Shown here: one piece after another, positions 23,225-35,640 of the stretch | How the letters are laid out: each line of letters starts with the position of its first letter | Numbering within the stretch: the first letter of the stretch is position 1 | Translations under genes and position numbers: made by a program | DNA from: Aquatica leii | Taxonomy: Eukaryota; Arthropoda; Insecta; Coleoptera; Lampyridae | Length of the DNA stretch: 64,000 nucleotides | Assembly (NCBI GenBank): GCA_035610365.1 | Contig: CM069436.1 | Span: forward strand, 55,009,505-55,073,504 | Direction of reading: 5' to 3' | The notes under the pieces: model-generated | What the model was told of the DNA's origin: nothing | The model's database searches: none | The model's input: the letters and a program-made list of their open reading frames with translations, nothing else

Positions 23225-24402
23225 ACAGGGTGTTACGTATTACCAGGGTGAACCAAACATACTTCTTTTTAAATAAATTACTCTATATATTTTACACACA
23301 AAGTTTTATTTTAATTAAAAACTGAATATACATTCCATGTTTACAAGTAATTACACGTAGAGAGTTTTTAACAAATTCACTGTTGAGGAATTAACAGACA
23401 TGATATTAGAGAATGTGTGGCAAATGGCGTATTAGCACAAAGAATTTATCAACAGAAATATCCTTTTTACAGACAACCTAAAAAATAATGTTGTAAAGGT
23501 TAATAGATCGTTTTAATCGTACAGCTTCAGTAGGTTATCAAAAATGAGAAAGGACAAAACTTGTAGCTAACGAGTTAACATGTTAGCAAGAATCGGCCCG
23601 AAGAATACTGCGTAAAAAAATGTATCCATACCATATCCAGTTCCATTAAGAATGACTCGACAATGACTATCCCAGAAAAGTTGCTTTTTTACGAATAGAC
23701 TTAATAACAAATATACAATCAGGCGGAATTCTTTGATTTTGTCCGCTTTTGAGTATAATCTACTTTTGATAAAAATGAAACCGTAAATAGACAATTTTCA
23801 TTATTCTTCAACAAGTATAGCAACGCATCGTCAAATTAGGTGGTTTGTGAATATTTGTCAGGTTTATTAGACTTTGTAAAAAGTTATTTACCATTATTGT
23901 TGGAAAACGTCTCTCCTAACATTTGTCAGAGAATCTGGTTGTTACACGATAGAGCTACAGAACATCACACTAGATTAATTCAAAATCATCTTAATACCCA
24001 TTTTCCTGGCAGATAGATGGGAAGAAGAAAACCCGCTCTCCAGCTCGTTCTCCAGAGTTAGGTAAAATTGACTTCTTTTTTTCTAAGTGTTTTTAGAAAA
24101 GTAAACAAAACAGAATATTTCTCACAAAGAAAAAATTACGTTCCGGAACTATTTAGTAGAACCTTGAAGAAACTAAGACAAAAAGTGAACAACTATAAAA
24201 TTTGGTCTCTGAATGAAAGTACCGACATAGAACAAAGTTGTTTTAGCAGATACTATTTCTTAAAGAGTTTAGAGGTTCACGAAAAAAAAAGAAAATCGTA
24301 TTTGCTCAATTTGATAGTGTTAGATAAAATGAACCATAATAAAAATTGCTGTCTTTTTCAATGATAGCTGGTAATTCATACGAGTTGGCAATACACTGTA
24401 TA
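23225..24402 (+). pseudogene. Mariner-like element relic
   Basis: The ends are CAGGGTGTTACGTATTACCAG on the left and, complemented, CAGTGTATTGCCAAC... on the right, each next to TA. The interior gives LTDMILE and RIYQQKYPFYRQP-like N-terminal pieces (23390-23480), LIDRFNRTASVGYQK (about 23500-23545), RILRKKMYPYHIQ near 23600, a weak second-acid segment (WLLHDRATEHHTRLIQ, 23938-23985), and TRSPARSPELGKIDFFFS (24030-24085). This order fits a Tc1/mariner DDE_3 transposase; IDF is the position of the third catalytic Asp. There are many breaks. The 98-residue open frame at 24068-24364 spans that motif and the C-terminus. Confidence 0.65.
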
Positions 24403-27400
24403 TCTATTATTTGACTTTCAGCTATTTACCTCTACTTAGAAAAATTGTGTGTTCTAAGTATCATAAATTGTACAGAGTAAAAGTACTTGCACGTATGCAA
24501 ACAGAATTAACATATGAGTAAATTATAACGTACAGATATCAGCCATGTGCGGAAGAAACATCTTGGTATCTTGCAACTATCGTTAAATCCCAAAAGATAA
24601 TGAGACTATTTTGAATTGTCATGCAATCTGTAAAACTGATCGTTGTTAATAAACTGACTTCTTTCCCATCAAAAGAAAAATCTGCAAGCAAACAAGTAGT
24701 TGCAAATTAAGTATTTTAATTTATCTTAATTATCTTAAATTTAGTTTTTCCAAAATATATTATCATTTAATTACTAAAAAATTACTACTAAATACCTACG
24801 TTTACAAACCTTTTTTCTCTATACGTACTGTTGAAACTAATGCAATCGCATCCACACTTAGATTTGCTTGTAAATACTTTATTATTCATTGTTCATATTA
24901 GTCTCAGCACACATTCTTTGTTTTTCTTTTCGAAAATATGTTTACAAAATTCAATAGTTAAACAATGACCTTATTCTGCTTGTTTAAATCTTTTGTAACT
25001 TTGGTAGATATAAATCTACGCTCATAGTCTTATTTCAAATTGTCAATAAGAAAAGAGTTCCTTAATTAAAATATATGTCTATTAAAGTGTTCATAAATCA
25101 TTACAGGGTGTTTACGGTCTTGGGATTTTACTTTTAAAGATCGATTAAACATTTAAAAAAAAAACTGTCATTAACGTAAAAATGTCTTGCCAAAAGTTGC
25201 ATAATAAAAGAAAATTTTTTTGTGCTTTTATTTTTAAGAGACAATTAAACACCTTACAAAAGCGTTTTAAGGGGGTTCTAAAACGGCCGGTTTAAAAAAA
25301 GCGTTGCAAGCCTCTATTTGCTTTTCAGTTGACTGTATCAAAGCTAGAAACTGAAATAATTACAAAAGCTAGTTGTATAGTCTTCTTGAGACATTTTGTG
25401 TAATTTTGAAGCCAAAAATATAAAAAATCAGTAGAAAAGGAAGTAATTTTAGGGAATTTTAAGCAAATTTTGAGAGCACATAGTAAACATACTATCAATT
25501 ATTTGTAAAAAGTGACACAAGCGCGCCCTAGATATGTGTGTTTAGTTTATAAATACAAAGTTTTTATACGAAAATCAATATTATTATTGAAAAATTTATG
25601 GCTAGACCAGAAACGCGACACGAAAATGTATTGCTGATTGCTCATTCCCCTGAGAAATTTCTATAATTTTAGAAAATTTAAGCGAATTTAACCATCTTTG
25701 TGAAATAAAACTAAAAATTTCTTATGTGTACAAAAACAATACAAATTTCTTCTTTGACAGTATCTCTTGATTAAGCTTTTTATGAATAACAGGTAATATG
25801 ACATATTGTATGTTTATTAGCGGTTAGGCAACGTTATGTATTCCTTATGATCAAATTCATTTCCGTGCAGGTCAAAGTCATTTCCGTACAAGGTAATGAA
25901 TTATAAAAACATAATTTACAAGGCTTGTACGGATATTCCTTACACCGCAATTATAAAATTTACGACCGTGTGGTTGCATTAGTTTCAACAGTAAAGAAAT
26001 TGGTTTGTAAATAAAATGTTTTAGTTTTTGTAAGCTGTTCAAGTTATTTAAAATTAAATAAAACACTTAATTTGCAACTTCATTTCACTTCATTTATTGC
26101 AAAAAAACGGAAACAGTAACTTATTGGACGTTTGCTTATAAGGGTTTTTAATAGGATACTTAGAAATTTTACAATGATTAGAATTTAATTTATGTGTGAC
26201 AGGGTAAATAACCGAACCGGTCAAATAACACATTTACTTAATTTGCAATAACAAATGTGTAAATTACCTTAAAGCATAAAAAATATTTATTACATCGATA
26301 AGTAGTTTGAACTGCATAATAAAATTTTTTTTGGCATTCATCGACAGTTGCAAGATACTAAGATATTTTTCAGAACATGTCTAATATGTGTACGTGATTT
26401 CTTGTTTGTATTAATGCAGTTTTCCTAATTATTTATGTATACTCTGTATTACATTATAATCTTACAAAAACAATCAATTTGCACAGTGTTGCTACCTTGT
26501 TAGACATTTTTGTTGGTTCCCTAGCTTATACTTAATAAAACTGCATATTCAGAAATAATCATAAACACATAGGTATAATACCATTACAAAAACAATCACT
26601 TTTTATGTTATAAGACTGTGGATGTCACTTGTTTATACGATGAAAAAATTGCATATTTAAAATTGTAAGCAAAAGCACTTAATAACTGCTATCCTCATTT
26701 CTGTAATTGACTTTTTCTTTCCTCTTACAGTATCATTCTCTTAAGTAACAGCTAAGCTATAATACATTTGTTCCGTTAACAATTTCATTTAATGACAACA
26801 TTTTTTATATTTAAACCAATTTTGCAGTAAAGATGTTTGTAGCATATTAGATCTATTAAAGTAATTAACTTTATCTTTCATTTTATAAACACAAATGTTT
26901 ATTATAAAAATATTAAAACAACGTTTAGCCTAAACAATGGTGTTGAAGCCACTACTTCTTTGAGTGAGATTTCATATTACTTTAACTACATATATAGAAA
27001 TTTATCTTATTATCTGCGTTACTTGTTCTTTTGGTAAAAGATTTATTTCTTTGATAAATAACATTAATAGTTTATAAATCTAAGTTTTTCCGCTGGAGTT
27101 TGAACTTTAATAAATGAAATTGACTAAATATGTTGTGATTTCAAATATAATTTAGATTTTTTAACACGGTTATATTAGCTTGACCTGTATGTATCTATGT
27201 AACGGAATCTTTGAACGTAATTTTAACCAATTTTGAAAAATCTGATTAACTTGAAAATTTGCACACGTGTCAAGGACTGATGACAATACAATTATTTTAT
27301 AACTTTGTTCCAACGTTATTCTAGGATTATCAGGATAAGAAGGAAAATATTTTATTTACTCCGAATTGAATTATTTTGTTAATAACTTATGTTTTGCTAT

Positions 27401-27920
27401 AATTTTATTTTGAGGTTATTAATAAGGTTCTTTATAAGTAAAAATTATTTTCTACTTTTTAGTTCGGTTTGCTACCAAACCGTGTTTTTATTTTAGTTTT
27501 TGAACTATAATTTTTTCTATTACATCCAGATGTAACAGAATTTAACACACAAAAAGTATTGATTTTTACGAACGTATGTATACAACTTTATTGTACTTAA
27601 TAAGAAAAATTGATAAGATTACAATGTTATTACAATAAAAATACATAATTGCTTAATAATATTAATCGAAATTTAAACGTTCAATTAATCAGACCCTATG
27701 TTTTTGTTTGAAAATACCGTTAATTGGTCTTTGTTTATGCACAAACTCGGAACTGTTTTTTTCACCGACAGTAGTTGCCCATCACTTTTCTTTGTACCCT
27801 TGTTCCATTTTGGAACCTTTTTTATTGTTTTTTGCTTATTTGTCCAAGACTGTCGTTTACGCCACACCATAGGAATAACAAATGGCAAATACGCAATTCT
27901 TTCGTTCTTAGCATTACTGA
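24403..27920. other. No gene recognised; isolated mariner-type terminus at 25104
   Basis: About 3.5 kb of AT-rich DNA. At 25104 the sequence CAGGGTGTTTACGGT after TA resembles a mariner end, but I see no matching second end or transposase piece. On the minus strand near 27860-27888, MPFVIPMVWRKR resembles a motif in some insect TE proteins, too short to assign. Confidence 0.35.
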
Positions 27921-27924
27921 CCTA

Positions 27925-28275
27925 GTTTAACAAAATGTACTTTGTGTACGGATTCTAGTGTACTTGAAAATAATGTGCAAAATAGCAATTTTAACCACGT
28001 TTTATTCGATAACATTATGTTGTATTTATTTTTATCTTTATTGTCAGCAAATTACTGAGGAAAAATCTGCACTTCTTAGAACAGTTTATTTTTATTTGTG
28101 GTGTCAACAACCTTAAGAGACGTAATTATTGTAACAGTCCGTAATTTACGATTTATTTTGCTAAAAGTTTTGATTTTTGTACATATTTTAATGGAAATTT
28201 TATTTTGACATTTTTGCTTGTATTTATGCTCTAATTTCACCTGCTAAAATAACAACCCGTTAATCAGATACACCC
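27925..28275 (+). repeat. Mariner 3'-end fragment, copy 2
   Basis: Resembles 20200-20553 along its length: GATAACATTAT..., GTGGTGTCAACAACC..., TAAAATAACAACCCGTTA and the CACCCTGTAG terminus. No transposase code remains. Confidence 0.7.
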
Positions 28276-28284
28276 TGTAGACGC

Positions 28285-28545
28285 TCAAAAATACTAGTAT
28301 GATTTAACAGATATGTTATGATCAACTTCATTTTATTGTTTTCTTTTCGATAAAATGTAATGCGGTATTTTTATAGCTTTCTGAGAGTTTTATTTTAACC
28401 TTCAACGCCAACCTTTCAAAACTATGTACGACGAATATGCCGTTTCACTTAGAATACGTCGTACAACTCCAACCGCTTCATGATTACTGAATTGAAACCA
28501 TGGCGGGCTACAAACTCGAGAGCCCTTTCACATATTAAAACTACA
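28285..28545. repeat. Dispersed repeat, copy A
   Basis: Matches the complement of about 57510-57680; shared blocks include the region around ATGGCGGGCTACAAACTCGA and GAGCCCTTTCACAT. Family unknown. It lies directly 5' of the LINE relic. Confidence 0.6.
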
Positions 28546-28559
28546 AGATCAGCGACAAA

Positions 28560-29545
28560 ATTTAAAGTAATGCTCACTTAGAGAAAACAATCAACAAAGC
28601 TACTCGGTCATTTTGGGCCTGTAGAAGTTTGACAGGTAAAATATGGTGACTAAAACCAAAAATGATTCTTTGGATATATTCTAGGGTAATAGTTCACACA
28701 GTCACATAGATCTATAATTTGGGCGCATAAAACCAAAAGAAGAAAATCCATAACAAAACTTAGCAAGTAACAAAGACTTGCGTACCTAGGAATCACAAGG
28801 GCAATGTCAACGATGCCCACTGCAGCAATGGAAACTTTACTGAACTGTTCATCTCTACATTTAGTGATAGAATCGAAAGCTTTGGCAGCAGCGTACCGGT
28901 TAAAATCTAACGGAAGGCGGAGTAGTTATGATTGGATAAACAAAAACTACATGTAGTCGGACAGAACCGGTTGAATTATCCACTTCCACAAATCTTATCC
29001 GGTAGTTATACCGGCAAAACAAATGAAGGTAGATAGGCAACTACCGAGAAAAACAGCAAGCAATGACCTGGTGTACAGATGGTTCCAAAACTGTACAAAG
29101 TGCTGGAGCGGAAATTGCGAACAGTAGATAAGGGAGCAATTTTAGCGTAAACTTGAACTGCTTAGCACAAATTATTGCAATATCCGTTTGTGTTCAAAAA
29201 ATTATTTTATCAAAGTAGGAAGATCCAAATCGTTACCAATAGCCAAGCAACGCTCTTAATGCTGAGACTCAGTAACTATAGCCTATAGAGCAGTTGGAGA
29301 TTGTGTTAACTCGCTAGTCCATCTAGCTGAGTTACTCTACAATGGACAAAAGGACATCAAGAATATGAAGCAATTTTTTAATAGGACCTGAGTCAATCTG
29401 TGTTGTAGCATGTAAGACCATCAGCAGGGACATTAGAAACTTATTAGGGCAACAACTTACTTCACGCTGGCTGGCAGCTCTTGGACTAAAACAGTCTAGA
29501 ATGTTCATCACGAAACCATCCAGAAAGATGGATGTCTGGAGAAAA
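28560..29545 (+). pseudogene. Non-LTR retrotransposon relic with RNase H
   Basis: Plus-strand fragments match the C-terminal third of a pol with RNase H (R1/I/Jockey-like). ACRSLTGK and KPKMILWIY (28620-28690) are followed by LQRLACLGITRAMSTTPTAAMETLLN-like sequence (about 28760-28845), then IESKALAAAYRLKSNG (28868-28915) and WCTDGSKTVQSAGAEIANSR (about 29068-29130), where TDGS marks the first RNase H active-site Asp. LAELLYNGQKDIK (about 29328-29365) and a C-terminal stretch to 29530 follow. Frame breaks are frequent. The continuation at 30205-30450 is separated by a Ty3 scrap and unassigned DNA. Confidence 0.65.
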
Positions 29546-29800
29546 AATTTTAGCTAATGGCGCGTGGTCCATATATAGTACAAATTTTCCACTAAACAAG
29601 AATTGGTGGAAACGCTCTAATTACGAACGAAAATTATTGCGTATGCTTCCTTATCAATCTGAGACGAATTTCGCTGTGAACTAGATAAAGATTGCGAAGC
29701 AAACTGAATAGGTTTCTCTGAACCATCTGGCATAATGTGTGATAACACGGCTCCTACCCTTACAAGCGGTGCATCAGTGGCTAGGATGATTATTGTTAAC
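29545..29800 (-). mobile_element. Ty3-type LTR retrotransposon pol fossil (RNase H part)
   Basis: A minus-strand piece of about 250 bp resembles the RNase H region of Ty3 pol (ATDAPLVRVGAVLSHIMP followed by a QIDKEAYAI motif). It is a broken fragment with no LTRs nearby, lying between two parts of an RNase H-bearing LINE. Confidence 0.65.
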
Positions 29801-30204
29801 TAAAAAATTTTCAGATTTCATCATGTGTTTTATTTAATTTAAATAATTTTTACAAGCCTAGGACCACATCTATTTTACTCCACTGCGTAATAAGATTCTC
29901 ATTGGTTCTAAAAGACTACTTAAATTTTTAAAAAAATCTACCATAATAGTTAATGAGTTAATGAGATAATTAAACTTGTAATATTTCGCTATTTCTAAAG
30001 GTTATCCCGATCACGTCGCTAAACAGTTGTGTTGGTTATTTGAACCAATATGGTTAACACCATGAACACACATGCATATATTTTATTGAAACATTTATTT
30101 TTTACTTGTTTTAAACACATAGATTGCTTATTGCTAACGTAGTGTAACGTATATCTATATATATCATTTTTACCTCTATGTGGCGTATCTATCTTTATAT
30201 AGAT

Positions 30205-30450
30205 ATATTACCAGTGGCGTAACAGTAGGATGTGCAGAGAAGAAGAAGAAACACCTCTTCACATGCGAATGTCCAGCTCATGTAAAGGATATTTCCACTT
30301 TGGCGCTAAGTATACCGAACCAAAAACAATAGCAAACAATTCTATAAGTCAGAATTTAAAATTTATTGAGGAAGTAGAGCTTATGAGTTGAAACTCTATG
30401 AGACACAATAAGCTGAAATATTAGATATGAGGGTTAATAAAAACTTATCT
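30205..30450 (+). pseudogene. LINE C-terminal cysteine-motif fragment
   Basis: Reads MCREEEETPLH..., then a stretch resembling YFTLGAKYTEPKTIAN, then SQNLKFIEEVELMS. This is the usual end of R1/Jockey-like pol proteins, after the CxxC...H...C motif. It fits the relic at 28560-29545 as the end of the same insertion, though that link is inferred. Confidence 0.6.
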
Positions 30451-30579
30451 CAAAGAAAAATAATAATAACTCTAATGCAGCTAATAGATGTCGAAAGCTG
30501 CACAATAATTGCTTTCTAAACATCGTCACATGTGCTTAATTAACTCTGAACTGTTTTTTTAAGAACCATTTAAAAAAAT

Positions 30580-30800
30580 ATTTGTTGTAAACTACTTTTT
30601 TATTAAAGCTTTGGTATTTGTTTTGACTATCAGGATTCTAGATGTAACCAATTAGCCATGACATTATAGGTCGGTTGGGATCTTGATCTAGAACTGCATC
30701 ACCCACTTGAGGATCGGGGTTATGTTGACACTATTTTTTCCGTTGATTTAAGGTATGCAAATATTCAGCAGACCAGCGAGGCGAAAAGGATGACAACGTT
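30580..30800 (-). mobile_element. BEL/Pao pol fossil, C-terminal part
   Basis: On the minus strand this resembles the end of a BEL/Pao integrase (SPRWSAEYLHTL, then a PDPQVGD motif). It is the continuation of the older pol fossil at 34615-35640; a younger LTR element sits between them. Broken. Confidence 0.65.
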
Positions 30801-32392
30801 TGTAGTGTTCTGTGCGAGTATTTACAAAGAAAGAATATCCCGCGTAAAATCGTCTACCAACTACGTTGTCAAAAACAAAATTTAAGCTTAAACCAACACC
30901 AAAAAAAACTATAGTTCATTACTCTGTTTTACTCTCGGACATTAACATGCGTGAAATAGGTCTGTCCATAATAAGAAAGGTGAGAGAGAGAAAAAAAAAG
31001 AGATATAAAAAAACTAATACTTGTAATAAAATGTCGATTTATTGTATGACTTCCGCTATGCTCGATTACTCGATGGAGGAAGAGCATGCAAGAAACCTCC
31101 ACCAGTCGTTATCTTTTCATATCCAAAATATTTAACAAACAATAAAATAAAATACATACATGCAAATAATGTAGAAAAAATGCAATAGATTACAGAAGTT
31201 CATATATAATGAATCTAATCTACAAATTGAATACGGAAGCTTGCTTTGATCAAAACATATTAAGAGGACCTTAATCGCTACGTTACACCTTCACATATCA
31301 TCAACTAAAACACAAGAATTGTTAAAGAGTGGACATGCCATGTCCAAGGTACCAATGTCTCTGGATTGCGAGTACGTATGGCTAAAGTTGAAGATGCTCC
31401 GAAATTGCAACATTAGTAAAACCGGCTACCAAAGTAATCTAATCATGGCTCATCGTTTCGAGGCCGATCATAGACCGTTCTAAAGAAAACGTTCAGCATA
31501 GAACGTTTAGATTGGTTTTTTAAATCAATCTTAGATTCATTACAGACATGAATCACATTGAGTTACTTTACAATACAATCAAGGAGGGATGGTAATACTT
31601 TAGCAATTCGAATTCACGGGAGAAAATCGTTAGTAAACTCAACAAGGCATTTCATACATAGCATAACGTAGAATTAAGGTGGAAAAAAAATACACACAAA
31701 AAAATCGCAGCAAGTTCCGTTTACAATCACAAAAAAAAACAACATGTGTCTGAAACTACGTAGATGACGTAATCGTTTAGGATTAAGTTTTCTTTCAGTC
31801 GCGAGAACAAAGAAACCGATGCGTAAACTCAAGATTCATACCTAAATTCGATAGCAAACTCCATTCAATTTTTCTAATACATATTAAATCAAAATTTAAT
31901 ACAAAAGAACCAATTACGTTACTTTTAAATAAATTACAAAAATGTCCTATAAAAGGTAAAGAAAAATACAATTAAACACCAAAACTAAGACAGCGCAATC
32001 TAATTCCTTTGTCTTAAGTGAACAAAGGTCAAAGGAAACGTATCAACGCTTTAAAAATTAATTTTTAAACTGCCATGACAAATTAACATTTAATTATTTT
32101 GAATTTGAATGTATAGAATGAATTCATACCTGAAATTGCATTATCACTATTTACTTGTTATTATTTTACCCGTAACTTTCTTTTGTTCTCTATTTCTTTG
32201 TTTCTACGACCACCAGCAATCTAAAAACTACTCTCATTCCCTCGGACTTAAAAGTTCCCCTATTTTTTCCCGCAAGCGGTCACCCCAACCCCCGTTTCCT
32301 CGCTAAGATTAAGATACGTTTTCTTAGACAAATAGCTGTGCAGGCAACCAACAATACTTGTGAGATTTGAACTGGAATAACTGGATACTACA
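30801..32392 (-). repeat. 3' LTR (1592 bp) of the young LTR element
   Basis: Starts TGTAGTGTTC, ends ATACTACA on the plus strand and is near-identical to 33025-34610. The open frames inside are not credible genes. Confidence 0.85.
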
Positions 32393-32608
32393 GTCGCCCC
32401 TAAAACAAAAACAAAAAAAATAAATAAAGAAGCTCTGCAACAACAAAAAGAAAATACAAACAAATCAAACGGCATACCTGTTATTCTTCTTCTTCTCCTT
32501 TCATTTTTTTTTTTTTTTTTTTTTTTTATACCTTTGCTTTATACTCTCACTACGTATAAGTCGTTTGGTAAAATTATAGTTATAGTACATGTTTACTGGT
32601 TGTAACAT

Positions 32609-32905
32609 TTATTCATATGTTCTCTTATTTGGACCCTTATCCGCAGTGCGTTGCAACAAAGGTGCTGGGTTGGTTTTCAAAACCGATTCCATCAAAGTTC
32701 TGACTTCACTTTGTTGTCCCATGAAAGATTCAAACATCTGCTGTTGTCTTTGAAGCGCCTGCTTCAACGCCGCCAAGTGATCCCTCGCTCCATTGCTATC
32801 CGCCCCTGCCACATTGACGCTAACCAAATCATCAGCGATATCGACCACATCCGTCGGTATCCCTACAGGCTCATCTGATTCCATAGTACACTTCTGTTCT
32901 ACCAA
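32609..32905 (-). CDS. Gag-like protein of the young LTR element
   Basis: A minus-strand frame of 98 residues. The N-terminal half is acidic (VDIADDLVSVNVAG). The second half is rich in Gln, Leu and Lys (ALKQALQRQQQMFESFMGQQ) and likely a coiled coil of the type seen at the start of LTR-element Gag proteins. It is the only plausible product of the 632-bp interior. No zinc knuckle, protease or reverse transcriptase is present. The gag assignment is an inference from position and composition. Confidence 0.5.
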   Translation of the reverse strand: MVEQKCTMESDEPVGIPTDVVDIADDLVSVNVAGADSNGARDHLAALKQALQRQQQMFESFMGQQSEVRTLMESVLKTNPAPLLQRTADKGPNKRTYE

Positions 32906-33005
32906 ACCACGTCAGCCAAATAACCTGCAATTGCAATCGAAACAGTTTACTGTTCACAACAAACAACAAACCTATTTCCTCATTCCGATTTCAAAACAGA
33001 GTAAT

Positions 33006-33021
33006 CCTGGTCGCGGCACCA
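33006..33021 (-). other. Primer-binding site of the young LTR element
   Basis: The complement reads TGGTGCCGCGACCAGG, starting three bases inside the 5' LTR (minus orientation). It begins with TGG, as expected for pairing with a tRNA 3' CCA. I cannot name the tRNA. Confidence 0.55.
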
Positions 33022-33024
33022 TTC

Positions 33025-34610
33025 TGTAGTGTTCTGTGCGAGTATTTACAAAGAAAGAATATCCCGCGTAAAATCGTCTACCAACTACGTTGTCAAAAAC
33101 AAAATTTAAGCTTAAACCAACACCAAAAAAAACTATAGTTCATTACTCTGTTTTACTCTCGGACATTAACATGCGTGAAATAGGTCTGTCCATAATAAGA
33201 AAGGTGAGAGAGAGAAAAAAAAAGAGATATAAAAAAACTAATACTTGTAATAAAATGTCGATTTATTGTATGACTTCCGCTATGCTCGATTACTCGATGG
33301 AGGAAGAGCATGCAAGAAACCTCCACCAGTCGTTATCTTTTCATATCCAAAATATTTAACAAACAATAAAATAAAATACATACATGCAAATAATGTAGAA
33401 AAAATGCAATAGATTACAGAAGTTCATATATAATGAATCTAATCTACAAATTGAATACGGAAGCTTGCTTTGATCAAAACATATTAAGAGGACCTTAATC
33501 GCTACGTTACACCTTCACATATCATCAACTAAAACACAAGAATTGTTAAAGAGTGGACATGCCATGTCCAAGGTACCAATGTCTCTGGATTGCGAGTACG
33601 TATGGCTAAAGTTGAAGATGCTCCGAAATTGCAACATTAGTAAAACCGGCTACCAAAGTAATCTAATCATGGCTCATCGTTTCGAGGCCGATCATAGACC
33701 GTTCTAAAGAAAACGTTCAGCATAGAACGTTTAGATTGGTTTTTTAAATCAATCTTAGATTCATTACAGACATGAATCACATTGAGTTACTTTACAATAC
33801 AATCAAGGAGGGATGGTAATACTTTAGCAATTCGAATTCACGGGAGAAAATCGTTAGTAAACTCAACAAGGCATTTCATACATAGCATAACGTAGAATTA
33901 AGGTGGAAAAAAAAATACACACAAAAAATCGCAGCAAGTTCCGTTTACAATCACAAAAAAACAACATGTGTCTGAAACTACGTAGATGACGTAATCGTTT
34001 AGGATTAAGTTTTCTTTCAGTCGCGAGAACAAAGAAACCGATGCGTAAACTCAAGATTCATACCTAAATTCGATAGCAAACTCCATTCAATTTTTCTAAT
34101 ACATATTAAATCAAAATTTAATACAAAAGAACCAATTACGTTACTTTTAAATAAATTACAAAAATGTCCTATAAAAGGTAAAGAAAAATACAACAATTAA
34201 ACACCAAAACTAAGACAGCGCAATCTAATTCCTTTGTCTTAAGTGAACAAAGGAAACGTATCAATGCTTTTAAAATTAATTTTTAAACTGCCATGACAAA
34301 TTAACATTTAATTATTTTGAATTTGAATGTATAGAATGAATTCATACCTGAAATTGCATTATCACTATTTACTTGTTATTATTTTACCCGTAACTTTCTT
34401 TTGTTCTCTATTTCTTTGTTTCTACGACCACCAGCAATCTAAAAACTACTCTCATTCCCTCGGACTTAAAAGTTCCCCTATTTTTTCCCGCAAGCGGTCA
34501 CCCCAACCCCCGTTTCCTCGCTAAGATTAAGATACGTTTTCTTAGACAAATAGCTGTGCAGGCAACCAACAATACTTGTGAGATTTGAACTGGAATAACT
34601 GGATACTACA
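33025..34610 (-). repeat. 5' LTR (1586 bp) of the young LTR element
   Basis: Direct repeat partner of 30801-32392. Its outer edge is followed by CGTT, the target duplication. Confidence 0.85.
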
Positions 34611-34614
34611 CGTT

Positions 34615-35640
34615 GTTTGAAAGTAAAAAGATTAGAGTATAGAAAAGAGGGAGAATAATTTAAAAGCTCATCAATAAAAAAATGACCTGCACTCAAATAG
34701 TTTACAGCTTCAGCGGTATCAGATGAAAGGGCGCATAACGGACGGTTATTTAATGTCGCTTTGATTTGAGAAAATATGGTACAAAACTCTTCAAAAGCGA
34801 GAGTCGCGGTACCAATTTTGGCGTTATAATAGACGCTTAGCGGACTTAATATCTGCTTCTCAGAAGCCTCCGGAATGAAGGGTATACGGAGGGTAAAAAT
34901 CCCAATTAATACTACGGAGCAGGAGACGTTCGCAAAAGGTATCATTGTTTTTGCGCAAAAACTCATATAGATCAGCAAGCTTTCTAGCTGCGCTAACAAA
35001 ATTACTACCACAGTATGATCTAATGCGATATGGTATTCCCCGATGCGCGATGAACCTATCTAAACAAGCAAAGCAAGCGTTCGTGGACAAAGATAGTAGT
35101 AGTAGATAAGAAGTATTAACCTTAACCGTGAAAGGTCTTGCATCATCTACGCCAGTTACGGTGATTGCCGTTTGCGGATCCACGCGATCCGCTGGTAAAG
35201 GCGTCATTGTTGGTTTGAATGTGTTAGTTCTAAAACGATGACACACCATGCATTGACGGATGCGCAGCGAAATAATCCAGAAGTTAGATTTTAATAGAGC
35301 TTGAACAGTATGAAGACCAGAATGAAGAGAGACAACATGATAGTAAGGACACAAAAGAGCGGAGAGATGGGCTTGCTGAGGTAATAACAGCGGATGACGA
35401 GAAGTCGACGGCAAGGTGGAGAAACCCAGTCTTCCGTCCACTCTAAGGAGACCCTTCTCATCAATAAACGGATACAACTGTTCTAAAAAAGAAGGGAAGC
35501 GTTTACCTTGCCCAAGCAACAAAATCTGTTTTCTATAATAAGCGACTTGAGTTATACAGACGCAAGCATGCGTAGTCTTTTGTAGTTTGGCAGGAAAAAG
35601 AGGTAGACATTTGTTGCCAAGAGAAAAAGTTGGGCCAATT
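34615..35640 (-). mobile_element. BEL/Pao pol fossil (integrase region)
   Basis: Minus-strand frames resemble the BEL/Pao integrase: GLLRVDGRLG and RHPLLLPQQ in the N-terminal part, a zinc-binding CMVCHRFR stretch, the start of the core (PFTVKVNTSYLLLL), RGIPYRIRSYCGSNFVSAA, and a C-terminal LSAGHFFIDELL. It is a broken remnant without its own LTRs in view, with few breaks in this part. Its C-terminal part lies at 30580-30800 beyond the younger insertion. Confidence 0.8.

Larger units (their letters stand above)
30801..34610 (-). mobile_element. Young LTR element with tiny interior, inserted in a BEL/Pao fossil
   Basis: Two direct repeats, 30801-32392 and 33025-34610, start TGTAGTGTTC and end ATACTACA. 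By eye they differ by about two substitutions and a few short indels, so the insertion is recent. The 4-bp duplication CGTT flanks the element (30797-30800 and 34611-34614). The interior is only 632 bp (32393-33024). Just inside one LTR, the complement of 33006-33021 (TGGTGCCGCGACCAGG) looks like a tRNA primer-binding site, which sets a minus orientation. The interior has a short gag-like frame and no pol, so it would need proteins from elsewhere. The family is not certain. Confidence 0.85.

Noticed and set aside
30866-31135. 89-residue frame present twice (also 33090-33359)
   Set aside because: It lies inside the LTR and is duplicated because the LTR is; no domain or coding signature.
32651-33029. 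Plus-strand frames of 75 and 78 residues
   Set aside because: They overlap the gag-like minus-strand frame and the primer-binding site of the LTR element.
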